NCBI RefSeq assembly: GCF_016808095.1
Contig: NC_068973.1
Coordinates: 34,714,077-34,778,076 of the forward strand
Direction: 5' to 3'
DNA: 64,000 nt
DNA from: Vigna angularis
Lineage: Eukaryota > Streptophyta > Magnoliopsida > Fabales > Fabaceae
The position numbers and the translations under genes are program-made. The number at the start of each line of letters is the position of its first letter. Position 1 is the first letter of the stretch. Shown in pieces: positions 1-12,997 of the stretch. The notes under the pieces are model-generated. The model was not told where the DNA came from, ran no database searches, and was given only the letters and a program-made list of their open reading frames with translations.

Positions 1-3000
1 ATATCTATTATTAGCTAATAAAGAAGAACTGAAAATAAAATAAATAGTTTTGTCAACATTTGACATTATAATATCTAGTACATGTAAAAAAGGGATGTCG
101 AGAGAAGTTTTATCAAATATCAAGGTGAAACATTCGAATCTTCTAGTGAGAAAAATGAAAATCCTAAATTAAAGTATTCAACTTTAACGTTTTAATAGTA
201 AAATTTCTATTTTTTTTAACTTAAAAATCAATATATATATATTATTATATTACTAATAGGTTTGCTAAATGAGTTTTTTTTTGTCAAACTATCATTTTCT
301 TATGGTTTTGAGTGGGTTAGTCCTTGACTTACGCTAGGTTAAGATATTTCATATCCTATTTAAATAAATTTCTTTAAGCATGAGCTAAGAAAAATAAAAT
401 AAATAAATATTTTTAAAAATAAAATTAACTCATATATGAATGAATTTATCGTTTTTATTAGCTTCTCTAAAAGTTTACTTTTAATGTATGTGTAAGATAC
501 TTTCTACTTATAAAGAAACATTTTATTTTTCTATTTTTATAATTTTTTTTAAATCATTCAAAGAAACCTTAATTAAAATAAACTTCTTAACATATAATTA
601 ATCATGATAATTATTATTAAACATTCAAAAATAAAATATTAATTAATATAGCAATACGGTTGGTCAATAAATTAGTAAAATACGTCACAGTTGACTAAGT
701 GCACTTGGAAGTGCTTAACACACTCAAACAAATTGACTAAATGCGTGATAAATATACTGTTTATGTTTAGTATATTAAATATAATATTTGCTTATTTTAT
801 CTTTTTACGTATTTAATAAGAAAAACTTAATGCTTTTTCTATTAGTTTTTTTACAATTATAGAAAAAGAGAAATTAATTATATTTATTTTATGATATATT
901 TAGTATTTTAGGACTTTTTTTTGGTAGGATTTAGGAAAAGAAAAAGTTAGGAAAAAGAAAACATGGAAGAAGAAAATGTAGCTCAGCCACAACATAATTC
1001 TTTGTTTAACGACAATGACTTCATGTTCAATAAGCCTTTTCCTTAAGCAGCCAAAACATGGATGAGAGAGCAATGCATTTTGATTATCAAGTCTCATCTA
1101 AGAGTTTAAGTTGTGTCCAATGAGCTTAAAGACAAATAATGTTTCGGTAGATATTTTCGGGACCGAGACACAAATTTTTCTAACGCAAAAGATACTCTGA
1201 CACTCAAGTTAAGCGCGAATTTGAAGAGCATCGGCTCTTGATTGAATATTTAGTGAAGAATTATCACTACTGAATGTTGGGTGTTATGAAGTGCGAGCGT
1301 GAGTAGATTGTGAATGAAACGTACCTGGCTTTTGACTCTATCATTGTATTTATAAGTGCTTCATAGACGGAATAATAACAAACTTACCTCAAGATTTGGT
1401 TGGTTATTGATAAACAACTTATCAATATCTTTAATTAGATATTCTTGATTATTTTATCATCTGCTGGACTATTAGCCCAATAACTTAAACGATGGCTCAA
1501 TTGCGACCCAATCTTTGACTTGATTGACTGTAGCGGATGAACTAAACGGTCCTGAGTGAATGGACCAAACGGTGCCGAATGTTAACCGTTCGGTCTCCAC
1601 TAAGTACGATACAAATAGCATGAAAATTGTTTATATATCTTGTCCAACAAACACAAATTCTTATTACTCTATTTAATGATCTCCCAACAATGGCTCAAAA
1701 TCTTAATATAAAGCACAGAGAAAAGAGCGTTGGAACATCCATACATTGAAGATTATTTTCATGACTTCTTCCTTCGTTCCTTCATCGTCTTTTTGCTTAG
1801 ATTTCATATTATCTAACACCATGACTAACTAAATTCTTGTTTTTTAGGATTAGATGTAATCATTAATTTTTTTTATTATATTTATATATAGCTATATATT
1901 TTCAATTATACAAAGGACTGTGATTCAATATAGAATATACTTAAGTTTTGCTCTGAGGGAATATTAAAGCATTTTTTTAATAATAAAAATTGGTGACAAT
2001 GAAGGAAATTTTAATTTATGAGCTTATAAGACAGGAGAATGAAGTAGTAAAGTCTAGACCCAACAATACTCATTTGTATATTTTTATTTTACTAGTTGAA
2101 TATAAATATATGATATAGATTTTGGAATTAGACTTCATTATCTTACTATCTTCTTTCATTAAGTTCAAAAGTAAAGATTTTCCTCTTCTTTATTCCATTA
2201 ATTCTAATAATGAAAAACTATATTCAAATATCTTGTAGCAAACTCTAAATATACTTTATTGAATTACAATATCTTGTTAACTCTATAAAATAAATTATTT
2301 ATTGATTATCTTATCTTAAGTCAAGAAACTTACAGAATTTTCCAACCTCACAATTTGAACTAATGTATTATTGATTAAGCCACAATAAACAATACATATA
2401 AAGATTAAACATCAATGAAGAAGAATAACATAACATTGTATATAAATAAATATAATTAAAATATACAACAGAATTTGGTGATTATATCTAATCCTAACAA
2501 AAGAGGATTTTAGGTACTTATGGAGTTGAATAGCATGAAATATAAACAAAAAGATGAAGAAATGAAGGTAGAAGTCCAGGATGGTGTCTTTAGTGGATGG
2601 ATGTCCCAATCTTATCTTCTTCTGCACTTGATTCCTTTTATTTCCGTTTTATGTTCTTATATGAGATTTCAAGTTAAAAGGAGAGTATTCTACTTGAGAC
2701 AAAATTCATTGGACTTGTTGGTGAGATCTATAAGCGATATTCTCATGGTCTCTACTTACAAATCTCATTTGACTATGATTAGCTCTATTTAGACCAGACT
2801 TTATATTCAAGATATGTTGCTCTTTGATTTATTATTTGACTGCGTAATTTTTTTATTTTATTTTACTTAACACAGAGTTAATTCTAACTAAGCAAGAAGC
2901 CATGTTAGATTAGTTAGTTTTGCTTTTTCTTCCAACCAAATATGAATTCAAATATATTAAGCCCATATATTTAACTATTTGACTTATTGAGTTAATTATT

Positions 3001-3648
3001 TGAGTTACAAATTTATGAGTGAATTATTTAAATTTGATTTATATCTGGTTAAATTATTTTAACATATGAAATAAAAGTATTAAACCTTTAGTAGAAAAAA
3101 AAAACATGTGTGTAATTTTAATATTATATTTATAATGAATTATTATTCTAATGTAATTTATTACTACATTTTAACAAAATCTGGTCATATAAAAATTAAA
3201 TTAAAAATTTAAGAAGTTTTTTTATTAAATTTAACGAAAATTTATTAAGATAATATGAATGAGTTTAAAAAATTGAATTTTACTTGTGAATTCAAATTTA
3301 TTTATCCGAAAGTCTACTTTATTATTTAATCCAAAAAAGTTGTTGGAAGGAAAAAAAAAAACTAATAATAGAGTATTGGGATAAGAGAGACACAATTCTG
3401 ATAATTTTGACCCGTCACCCTCGACAACAAAATGTGTGGATATATATTAAGCCATAGACTAATAATAATAATAATAATCTTGAGCCTTTGATTAACCTAA
3501 TATTTTTCCTTTCATCCATATTATTTGGGTCAGCTGACACATGCTCATCATCAATTTCAACATTCAATCATTACAACCCAACTGTCAAAGTCTCGTAATT
3601 ATAAGAACCGTCTCCCAAACTCACTCTCAACCTAAATCCCAAACAAAA
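1..3648. other. AT-rich intergenic region, no supported gene
   Basis: I see no coding potential beyond short chance ORFs. The only structured part is the LTR-like fragment at about 1130-1650. The last 150 bases or so (from about 3500) are the likely promoter and 5' leader of the alpha/beta hydrolase gene: they become less AT-rich and run into the ATG at 3649. A short ATA/AAT microsatellite lies at about 3461-3477. Confidence 0.6.
1130..1650 (-). mobile_element. LTR-retrotransposon LTR fragment (minus orientation)
   Basis: This block is less AT-rich than its surroundings. On the minus strand it begins with TGTTGGACAAGATATATAAA (from about 1649 leftwards). It has a TATA-box-like TATAAATA near 1350 and later a GTGTCAGAGTATCTTTTGCG segment near 1180, which resembles the 3' portion of legume LTRs. 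It also carries AACCGTTCGGT near 1585, a motif recurring in the LTR-like regions at 45.8 and 51-53 kb. I found no matching 5-bp target duplication or internal domain, so it is an LTR fragment or solo LTR with unresolved ends. The family assignment is inference. Confidence 0.45.
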
Positions 3649-6600
3649 ATGGCGGAAAAAGAAGCCATTGAAGAAGCTCATAGCAAGCTTCGATTCAAGC
3701 TCCTTCGAGAAATTCGTTGGAGTAATAGACGAGATTGTGAATGTATAACAATCGACTTCACTAGTTAACTTTCACAATCTCTCAACGATTCGTTTAATTG
3801 AATCTCATTCTTATTTATGATGCTTGATCAGTTCCTCCCAAGGTTCGTCATTACAGGAAAGTGGTGTCTCCTTATTATGAAAACTCTCCTCCGACGAAGG
3901 AAGAGGTACTGTGATTACTGACATTTGCAACGTCTTTTGCTTGTTTTTTTGTTTATTTCTTAATTTTCAATGTCTTGGTGGTTGAATCGGCTGAAAATTA
4001 TAGATGGAGATAATGGAATCGTGTCCGAAGGTGGACAGAGAGAACCTTGAAGAGTTGCTTCAGGAGGAGAACTTCTACTTGGTTATGAACTGGAATCAAG
4101 GTAGTGAATCTGGTGATGAGGTAGGTCACTAATCAATTTCTTAGGAGTTGAATTTTGAATCGGTATTTTTGTTAATGATTTGATTTTGTGGTTCAGGAGC
4201 AATTCGCCGACGCTACTGATTATGAGGTAGGTCAGTAATTAATTCTTTTTCTTGGGAGTTCTTATTCTGATTTGATGTTTTGGTTCATTGATTTTGGATC
4301 TCAGGATGTTAAATCCAGAAGAAGGATACCATGGGTGCCGGTGTTAATTTATAAACCAAAGGAAAGCGATAACCATAAGAAAAGGCCAGCGGTTGTTTTT
4401 CTTCACGATATGAATAAAAACAAAGAGTTCTTCCGTCCATTGCTTAAGGTTGTTGCTGCTGCGCCTTATCTGTTTCCTACACCTTTTTGTATATATATAC
4501 ATTACTATTTTTTCTTAAATTTAAACAACTCTTTATAATAAAAGAAATATTCACATATAAAATAAATACATTATCTATGATAAAACTATTTAATTTCGTA
4601 ATTACTTTTTATGAAATTTATTATATAATTTAATATTTTTTATTATTTCAATAATTATTATAATAATAATCATTTTTTTTATAGTATGTTGTTTTTCTGG
4701 TTTTAGGCGTATGCTTCGCGGGGATATATAGCCGTTGCGGTGGATGCATGTTACCATGGAGAACGTGCCATGTACACACACGCCTATAGAGATGTACGTG
4801 CTTCTCAAGAAAAAACGTATGAGTTGTGTCTATTTTTTGAAACAATAATAATAAATAAAGATTAACTATTTTAATATTTATTAAAATAAAAAGGTATTAT
4901 TCTAACTTATATCAAAATTATCAAAAACTTGTTAACAAAAAATTTGACTTGAAGAATAATGGTTAGACTTTAGGAGAACTGATTTATCTATAAAAAGAGA
5001 TTATTTTTATGTTTGCTGTGTTGTTCATATATAGAAAGAAATGGACTCTCTTTTGCTTACATATTAAGATGGGAAAGTTAAAAAGAAGTTATATATATAA
5101 GTAAAGAAGAATAATGCAAAATGAATATAAAAAATTTAAATGTGTCAAATAATATTTTTTAATTTAAAACTAACCATGTTTTCTTTTATTTGTTTTGGCG
5201 GCAACTCTACCATAAAAAAATAAAATATTCAGGCACTTACTTATGCGTGGAGTTTTGTTGACACGTCGCCATTCATATATGAACCGGTAATTTCTTATTG
5301 ACTTTAATGATTATGCACTGTTAGCATGACATTATTAAAATTATTGTTTTGTATTGGTTAGTTTGAGATTAGATAATAATTATTATATTACACTTATTAG
5401 TTTGTGATTACATCACTGAACCAAACTGCTTTATATTATAAATATAACCAATCTCTTTGTTATTTATCAATTAACATTACCATTTTGGATGTGATAAGTT
5501 AAAACCTTCAATATTAGATTAATTAAAGATTATTTGGTTGTCAATGTGATATCATCATTCTGTGACGGCTGTTCTCGAGTGAGATTTGGTCCAAAAAGTG
5601 TTTTAAGATTATGATTTGTTGGGTTAAAAAATAATGGTGTATTATTTCATGTTGTAGCAGGTTTGCGACTTGATGAGATTGGCAGATTATCTAACAGAAA
5701 GAGAGGATATAGATCCTTCTAGAATAGGAATCACCGGAATATCACTTGGAGGTTGGTTGAGAGATGTTGAAAGGAACTTGTTTGATATGGTTCATAATTT
5801 GTATATATAATTATTGGATGATGCAGGAATTCATGCATGGTTTGCTGCAGTTGCTGATACTCGCTATTCTGTGGTTGTTCCTCTGATTGCTGTTCGGGTA
5901 CACTGAATGATTGAATGGAGCTTTTGTTTAGAGAATTGTGTTTCTGAAACAACGACCCGAAAACTTATGTCCTATATATTGCAGGGATTTCAATGGGCCA
6001 TAGACAACGATAAATGGAAGGGTCAAGTTGATAGTATGGAGATTTTGTTTGAAGGTATGGAACACATGTTTTATGATTTCATATGAACATGTAATAAATT
6101 CTTCAAATTTTTTAAGGAAGTTTAAAACAACTCGTCATAAACATCCAATAAAATTATATGGTGAAGTGAGAAGAATGTTGTTGGATGCAGTGGGTCGTCA
6201 TAATTTGTGTAAAGATCGTATGGACAAAGAAGTAGTGGAGAAGGTCAGCCGAGTTTGTTTGCAATCAATTCCAATTTCTTTCTCCAAATTAATTGCTTTA
6301 TGCTTTGATTTATTGGTATAACAAAACATGATTTATTCGAATTACTTTAAAGTTGTGGAAAATGGATACTAGAAACTGATGACATAATTTAATATTTCTG
6401 ATAAGGTATTTGATCATGTTTGTCCTTGTTTAACTTCGGAATTTGATGCGCCCTATTCAATTCCAGCTATAGCACCACGTCCATTGCTTATTATCAATGG
6501 TAAGACATTTTTGATTTTCATATATAAAGCAGGCATCCATCCCTATTTAATTATTTTGTGAATATTTGTAACTGAAACATTTGGTTGGGTTTTGGGAAAT

Positions 6601-6877
6601 GTAGGTGCGGAAGATCCACAGTGTCCCGTTGCAGGCTTGGAAGTTACAAGGTCAAAGGCTATTCAGGCATACCAAGCTTTTCAGTGTGTAGATAATTTTA
6701 AGGTATTTGTTGGTCACTTTGGTGAGAAAAATATTCATTATAACAGTGACTTCCTTCATCAGAATGATTGGTAGCTTTTACATGCAGTTTATTGCAGAAC
6801 CTGGAGTTGGACACCAATTAACCACATTTCAACTCAAGGAATCAGCTGATTGGTTTGATAGGTTTTTAAACCCTTAG
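3649..6877 (+). CDS. Alpha/beta hydrolase superfamily protein, 14 exons, 382 aa
   Basis: Exons: 3649-3721, 3832-3905, 4004-4120, 4197-4226, 4305-4448, 4707-4793, 5233-5286, 5658-5751, 5827-5897, 5985-6054, 6191-6243, 6406-6499, 6605-6702, 6788-6877. Phases agree across all junctions and sum to 1149 nt including the stop. The serine-hydrolase triad is visible: nucleophile elbow GISLGG (Ser222, split across exons 8 and 9), acid Asp324 in NGAEDP, and His362 in GVGHQ near the C-terminus. FLHDMNKNKE (exon 5) sits where the oxyanion-hole strand-loop is expected. No signal peptide or membrane segment is visible, so it is probably soluble and cytosolic. The substrate is unknown; the family includes dienelactone-hydrolase-like esterases and peptidases. 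The first exon's 3' boundary is the least certain: a second possible donor follows about 35 nt downstream. The gene is convergent with PEX4, as I recall for the Arabidopsis neighbours. Confidence 0.85.
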
Positions 6878-9800
6878 TTCACGTCTTCGCATATTGGAAA
6901 CGAAGTTAGCTTTTTAAAGAAGCCTTAGCTAGTGTCCCCATATGTCCATTGTCTTTTTTAGATTATTGGGTCTCATGACATCTATCATAGATAATGGTAT
7001 ACACCTTGAAAACGAACACTTGTGTAATCTCTAAATGTAGGACGTCTATCTATGTACGATGTTATCAAAATTATATAATAATAAAATAATGTCTTTTAAA
7101 TTTAACACTTTATTGATATTTAATGTACGAGTGTTGTATGCATGTTAATGTTTAATATGTATTGAACACATAGATACACCATATAAGAAGTGTATTAAAA
7201 AACTTTACGGCAAATCAAAATATTTTTTTCTAATAGAATATTTATTCTAGTTCAACGTAAAATATTGAGTTTATTTTATTTTATTTTTATTTTTTGAATT
7301 TTGATGTAAAATTCAAATTCGTCTATATTTGAAAATTTAGTATATGTTAACTTTTAAACTTAAAAAATAATGAATAATTTTTTTTATATGTCAAACGTAT
7401 TTTATATGTCTCTTAATGATTCCGGATAAATTAGATAAACTAGAATTGTTATGGTTTCAATTAATGTATAAGTAACGTATACGGAATAAAGGTTTTGTGT
7501 TTGAAGATAAAATGATAAAATATATTAATTTTGAGAAATGATAATAATAATTAAAATCATATGTAATATAAACAAATAGAAAGTACAACATAGGATATAA
7601 TTAGTTAAAAATTGAAATCCTTAAAATGTTGACCTATTTTATTTTAGTATAGTATATCTTAGTACTTTATTTATTTTGTTATTTATTAGTTTATATTACT
7701 AAATTTAATATTATATGTAAAATATTAATGAAAATGGTTAAATTTTTAGTGTACGATATCAATTTATAATATTACTTTTTATCTTAATTATATTAGTTAA
7801 TATTTTTTATTTAGACGTTAAACTAGTTATAATTGTTTTTACTGGTCAAGTATGCAATTGTAAGATAATTTAGCTCTTCACTTTATTCTCTACAATTTGT
7901 CTGTGGTTGTTTTAGTCAGTTTAATAATACAAGTCTCTTATTAATTACCATAATTAATTCAAATAACTTTATAAATGAGTTCCAAACATAAAAATAATAG
8001 TTGGACTACTATTTCAGTGATTGTGAACTGATAATTAGACTCGAAGAATAATGGTTATTAAGATCTAGGAGAACTAATTTGTGTACAAAAAATATTGTTT
8101 TTATTCAAATTAACATTACGGCTTTGGATGTGATAAGTTGAAACCTCCAAATTTTATACAATCATCCGCAACCATGTTTGTTAATTTTTATTCAATGATT
8201 TACTTTCTATTTTAATTTAATATTTTATTATTATTTGAAGACGTTAAATGGATGTAATACAGAATTCGGGTTGTCAAAATATTTTTCCCATTTAGTTAAG
8301 AACTTTATTAATATAGATGTAGTTCTAACTTAATTTTAAAAAAACTTACTTACATGGTGAAATTTGCATTGTTTTTTTCTCTTATTAGATCATATATTTT
8401 TTGATAATCCGATTAAGAAATCATATTTTGAATACACCTTGTTAAAATATGTCAACTACAAGTTTCTTCTTATATCATCTCCGACTTTCCAAATTGTAAA
8501 AAACACTTTTTGGAAAGCTTATATTCTCAAATGAATGAAAGACGGTTGATACTAAGAATGTGGGTATGAGAACTCAGTTAGTTGGAGATTCTATTTGGGT
8601 ATGTTTGGAAATATGTTTTGAAAGGACAGAAAGAGAAATGTTTTAGTTTTGTAGCAATGGCTGATAGTTAATAATTCACTTAGACATTTTTCATTGTTCG
8701 AATTAAGTACTCACGAATTTATTTTTTTATATCACTTTAATAAATCAATAAAAATATTTTATATGTATATAAATTTAGGTTCATATTTTGTTTTATTTAA
8801 TGTGAAATTTTATTTGTATCCTAATACGAAGATTCACACCAATTAACAAGATTTCAACTGAAGGAATCATCTGATTATTGGTTTGACAGGTTTTTAAAGC
8901 CTTAGCTAGTGGCATCAGACGTGTTCATAAATTATAAATTAGCTTGCTATGGCTCATTGTCTCATTCAATTCTCTTTTTGTGATTGTATCTGCCATGATA
9001 TGAACAAACCAAAATGTTTTTTCCATATCAAATCTATCTTCCTAGTTCAAGATAATGCTAATAACAAAATGTTACAGCACCTACGTTAGATATATCTCCA
9101 AAGAGAAATGGTTCTTATTTGTTCTACATACTCCATTTTGTTAGAAAAAACTATCTCTGCTTGTGATTCACAGTAAATGTTGAATCAGACTGATTATGGT
9201 TTCAACCAATTTTCTAAGATTGGTACTTTTAATTTTAAATTTGTTATAAGTGTCATTTTTCTTAATCACTGTCCCTCTTTAAAATGGAAATTGGAAAATA
9301 CTCATTAAAATACAATTTAAATTAAGATAATTAGATTTTTTTAGAGACTTAAATAAGTAATTTTTTTTATGTGATATAAATAAGGTAATTTTGTATATAT
9401 TATTTTTACTTTTATAGCCAATAGTTTAATTTAATATTGTACTTTTATTAAAAAAACATATTTTACTTAAAACTTATAAATTATTTTTATATCTTAATTT
9501 TCAATATCAAAATATTAAATCGTTATGAAATGAGTTTTTATCTATAAGGAATAATTTTTTTATGTCTAAAGATAAAAATGATAAAATATACTAGTTTTTA
9601 TAAATAATAATTATAATAAATTTAAACTATATGTAATATAAAAAGTAACCATTATTCTTTCTTGTCTATTCTTAAACTCATAATCCAATCAAGTTTAATC
9701 AAATGTATTTCCTAATTTTAATATGAAATTATTTTATCTTAATCGTCCTTTTTCATTTCCTATCTTTCCTATCACATTCAATAAACGAAGTTATTTCCTC

Positions 9801-10387
9801 TTTTTGCATGAATATAAAACCTGTAACCATGAAACTGGAAGAATAAAACCATAAATGACCATATAAACCTATTCAATTAAGTAAATATTATTAGTTACTA
9901 GCATTATGTTTTTTAATACATCCACTCTGTTACTTAAAAAAAATCACAAAAAAGGGTAAAGCAATAAGAAAAACCGCTTTTATTAAAAGAGTATTTCAAA
10001 GCCTCTACTGGTACCAATTAAAAGTGATTCCGTTGATTCAGTATAATCTAGGCGCTTTTAAAACGCTTTGGACTCAAATTTTTGCAATTGCAAGCTCGTC
10101 AGCATAGTTGAGAATCAAACTATGGAATGCAAGTTCAAAATGAGGCTATTTAAAACTAAAGTATTTAAGGTATTATTGGAATATATTTGAGCTCAATTCC
10201 AGCATGAATCCAGATATACGGAGTAACGGATACAATCTGTACAAGTCACTACTACTACTACTTTAACACACATCATCAACACAATCAATATCGTGTCTTA
10301 AAATGTATACATTTCAAACAAATGAATATTATACCAAAGAACTGCTGTATCTATTGTTAACTTGTTAAACAAGTTATACAAAATCAT
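6878..10387. other. Intergenic region between hydrolase and PEX4
   Basis: It contains the 3' ends of two convergent genes and the degenerate hydrolase copy at 8030-8910. The remainder is AT-rich with no ORF worth annotating. The last 300 bases or so before 10388 are the expected 3' UTR of PEX4 on the minus strand. Confidence 0.6.
8030..8910 (+). pseudogene. Decayed partial tandem copy of the alpha/beta hydrolase
   Basis: Three blocks match the upstream gene in collinear order. Block 8036-8105 resembles intron 6 (about 4946-5010; shared AAGAATAATGGTTA and AGGAGAACT). Block 8108-8150 resembles intron 7 (about 5468-5510; shared ATTAACATTAC and TTGGATGTGATAAGTT). Block 8829-8905 matches the last exon (6803-6877), including CACCAATTAAC, the region encoding the LKES and WFDRFLKP parts, and the stop. 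Sequence just after the stop also matches (GCCTTAGCTAGTG at 6922 and 8899). Exons 8-13 are missing and the copy of the terminal exon has an extra codon. It is non-functional. Confidence 0.8.
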
Positions 10388-12997
10388 TCAGCCTTTCTTT
10401 GGCATTGCTGCAAGTCTTGTGTACATTCTTGCCATGGATTGGTAGCCTCTAACATCGCCTGAACGCAGAAGATTGCCTGTAACAACAAACAAAATAAGTG
10501 GCAGAAAAAAATATCTCCTTTCATCCTGGTCAACATTATTACAAGTTTTTCATCCTCACCTTTGTTAACGTATTAGATGGAAAAAAAAACATCAGGGCAT
10601 AGTTTTGGACTGAGCTGACACCTTAAGGATTTGAAGTTCTTTAGTTTTCCATCAATATCTCAATAAATCCTTGAATTTCCCAGCAAATACCAAAGTGCTC
10701 TTGTAGATAGTTTTTAATCAACAACAAAAGTCAAGTGATATACATGTGAATTCATACATCACGAGCAATTAAAGACAACAAATGAAACATCAGATTCTAG
10801 TGCACCAACTTCCCATCCATTCTCTCAAGCACAATTGAATGTGCTTTCGCATTTTTTCAACCCTCAAATATAATTTAATTAGATCCCATGATCAAGGCCA
10901 AGTACACTACAACAGAGTATCAAATGAATTCGAGTTTCTTTCTTGCAGTTTTTCTAGTCAGTTGGGGGAAAGAGATAGGACAAAAAAACTCTTGATCCAC
11001 ACAAGAGACAAATGAGAAAACAATAGAGAGGAGAAAGTTTGTCAACCTGAATCACAATTCAGTGGGCTGTCAGGTTCTGGATGGGCCATCAAAGCAATTA
11101 TAGCCCTACAGACAGATTGAAGGGTCCAAGCTGGGCTCCAAGCATTTTTCAAGATATCCAGACAAATCTCCCCAGTCTGGAAAATTACTAGATGTTAAAC
11201 CAATTGTCATGGAGAAATGTTAAGAATATCAAATCCAATAGAAAAAAATGTATCTATTAACATATAAAGAACAGAACAAAAAGAAAAAAAAAATAATGGA
11301 CAGGCAATTAAAATCAAATCAAAGGCTTTCAATTTCTAATTAGTTGTGAAACTGAAAAGGGGATAATTAATAGTATGCATTAGGTTTCTTAAACTAAGAA
11401 GGTTAGCATTATTGGTCTTTTCATCATTGGGAAGGAAACTAAACCATCTGAGACCAAGCACAAACACTCATCATTTATAAACATCACATATTTATAAACA
11501 TTCACATAAGAGCACCAAACAGTGAAATGGAATAGGAGCTTCGATTTGGAATTGACATTTAGAAGTTCATCTAGAACTAGAACAACAATTCTTAAGTCCA
11601 ATTCCATGGAATTCTAATATAATTAAAGCGAACATATCTCTGCCTCTAACCTCTACCCTCTAAATTACAATTCCTAAATTCATGCTCACCATTCAGCTGT
11701 GCCCGCTGTCCATGTTGCTCCAGCTACCACCCATCAATGTCGTCACCACCCCATTCCCACCAATTTCTGCCATGGCACCCCCAGTCAATCATTGTGGTTG
11801 TCATTGGCATTACTACTACTATCAAGAATTTCTACTGTCACCCCCACCACCTCTGATTGTCAAAATTGTCATAGTCATTGTTACCACCAACATCCCCCAT
11901 TCCCATTGATAACTACCGCCACTCCTACCATCACTGATAACCACCGTTGCCACATCCATACCCATTATCCCTACCACCACTCCTATAGTTATTGCTACCC
12001 TCTTCACCTCCCCCATTACACTCTTACCGATAAATACCCCTAATTAAAAAGATATGACTAAAAACGGAATTCAAATTAAACATAGAATTATAATTTTAAT
12101 CTCTAATTCCTTACACAATCCAAACATGGGAATTATAACTTGAAACCAACCAGAATAGCAATTATAATTCCAAACAAATCAGAATAGGAGTTGGAATTAC
12201 AATTTTGAATGCAATTCCAACTCCGTTCACCAAACTAATCAATAAATAATTTTAAGTCGATGCATCACTTGGAAAACTTCAGCAACCATTCATCAGTGAA
12301 AATTGTGAAAAAATTAGGATAATGTAATTTTCCTCAGAAATCACACTCGCTAGTTCATAACAGACAGATCCATCCTACCTTAAAGTGAACATTTGGATGA
12401 AATATTTTTGTCAAAAACCGGACTTGAGGAGGCTGCAGAGGATACTGATCAGAAACAGAAAAGGAAAGCTGGAACACCCCTCCCTCGTAAGGAGTCTCAG
12501 AGGGACCCTACTTGTAAACAAAACAAACAAATGTGAGAATCATCACAAACAGGTCGTAATCAACAAAGTCCTGGTTAACACTCAGCATACCTTGACAAAA
12601 GCCGTCCATTTAAAAATGTTAGATTCATCACAGACTAGTTGAATATCAGGATCGGCAGTCTTTTCTCGCTGCACCTCATGGTACTCCTTGAACAGCCTTG
12701 CCTTCGATGCCTGCACTTAAAAAATCTCAAACATCTTATTATTGAAGAATAAACCTTAAGACAAATGCAAATGATGGCATCAAAACCAAAACCAGGTACA
12801 AACAACCCACCCAAGTGAATTCAAAACACCTAGTCCAACAGATAACCCACGCCATAAAAAAACATGTATTCACATTAATTACACATCACCATCTACTATT
12901 CACACAGATAGATTTACTCGCAACAGTTGCATCCATCACAAACTCTAACCAGACAACGAAAACAAAAACAAAAATACCAGGATAAACGAACCTGCAT
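10388..12997 (-). CDS. PEX4: Peroxisomal ubiquitin-conjugating enzyme E2 (peroxin-4)
   Basis: Exons in transcript order (minus strand): 12997-12992, 12710-12591, 12507-12379, 11176-11047, 10476-10388. They total 474 nt for 157 aa, the length I know for Arabidopsis PEX4/UBC21. The first coding exon is only ATGCAG. The UBC fold is complete: GPSETPYEGGVF, YPLQPPQVRFLTKIFHPNV, and the catalytic Cys90 in TGEICLDILKNAWSPAWTL. It ends in the PEX4-type tail RMYTRLAAMPKKG. In plants PEX4 is anchored to peroxisomes by PEX22 and mono-ubiquitinates the import receptor PEX5 for recycling. This function is family knowledge. The gene is convergent with the alpha/beta hydrolase. Intron 3 (11177-12378) is enlarged and holds a C-rich low-complexity tract. 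Confidence 0.95.
11680..12045. repeat. Degenerate CCA/CAC-type C-rich low-complexity tract in PEX4 intron
   Basis: On the plus strand this block is dominated by CACC, CCAC and CCATT words with few G residues, unlike the surrounding AT-rich intron. Open frames through it encode His/Pro/Thr-rich nonsense. They lie on the strand opposite PEX4 and have no family resemblance, so I treat them as low complexity. AATTCC-rich sequence at 12060-12235 flanks it and could belong to the same insertion. Confidence 0.6.

Noticed and set aside
2520..2792. 90-aa plus-strand ORF (MELNSMKYKQKDEEMKVEVQ...)
   Set aside because: No recognisable domain, AT-driven composition, no splice or promoter context. Considered a chance ORF or unidentified TE debris.
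11699..12043. 114-aa His/Pro/Thr-rich ORF
   Set aside because: Lies in a C-rich low-complexity tract inside a PEX4 intron, and all frames give similar biased peptides.
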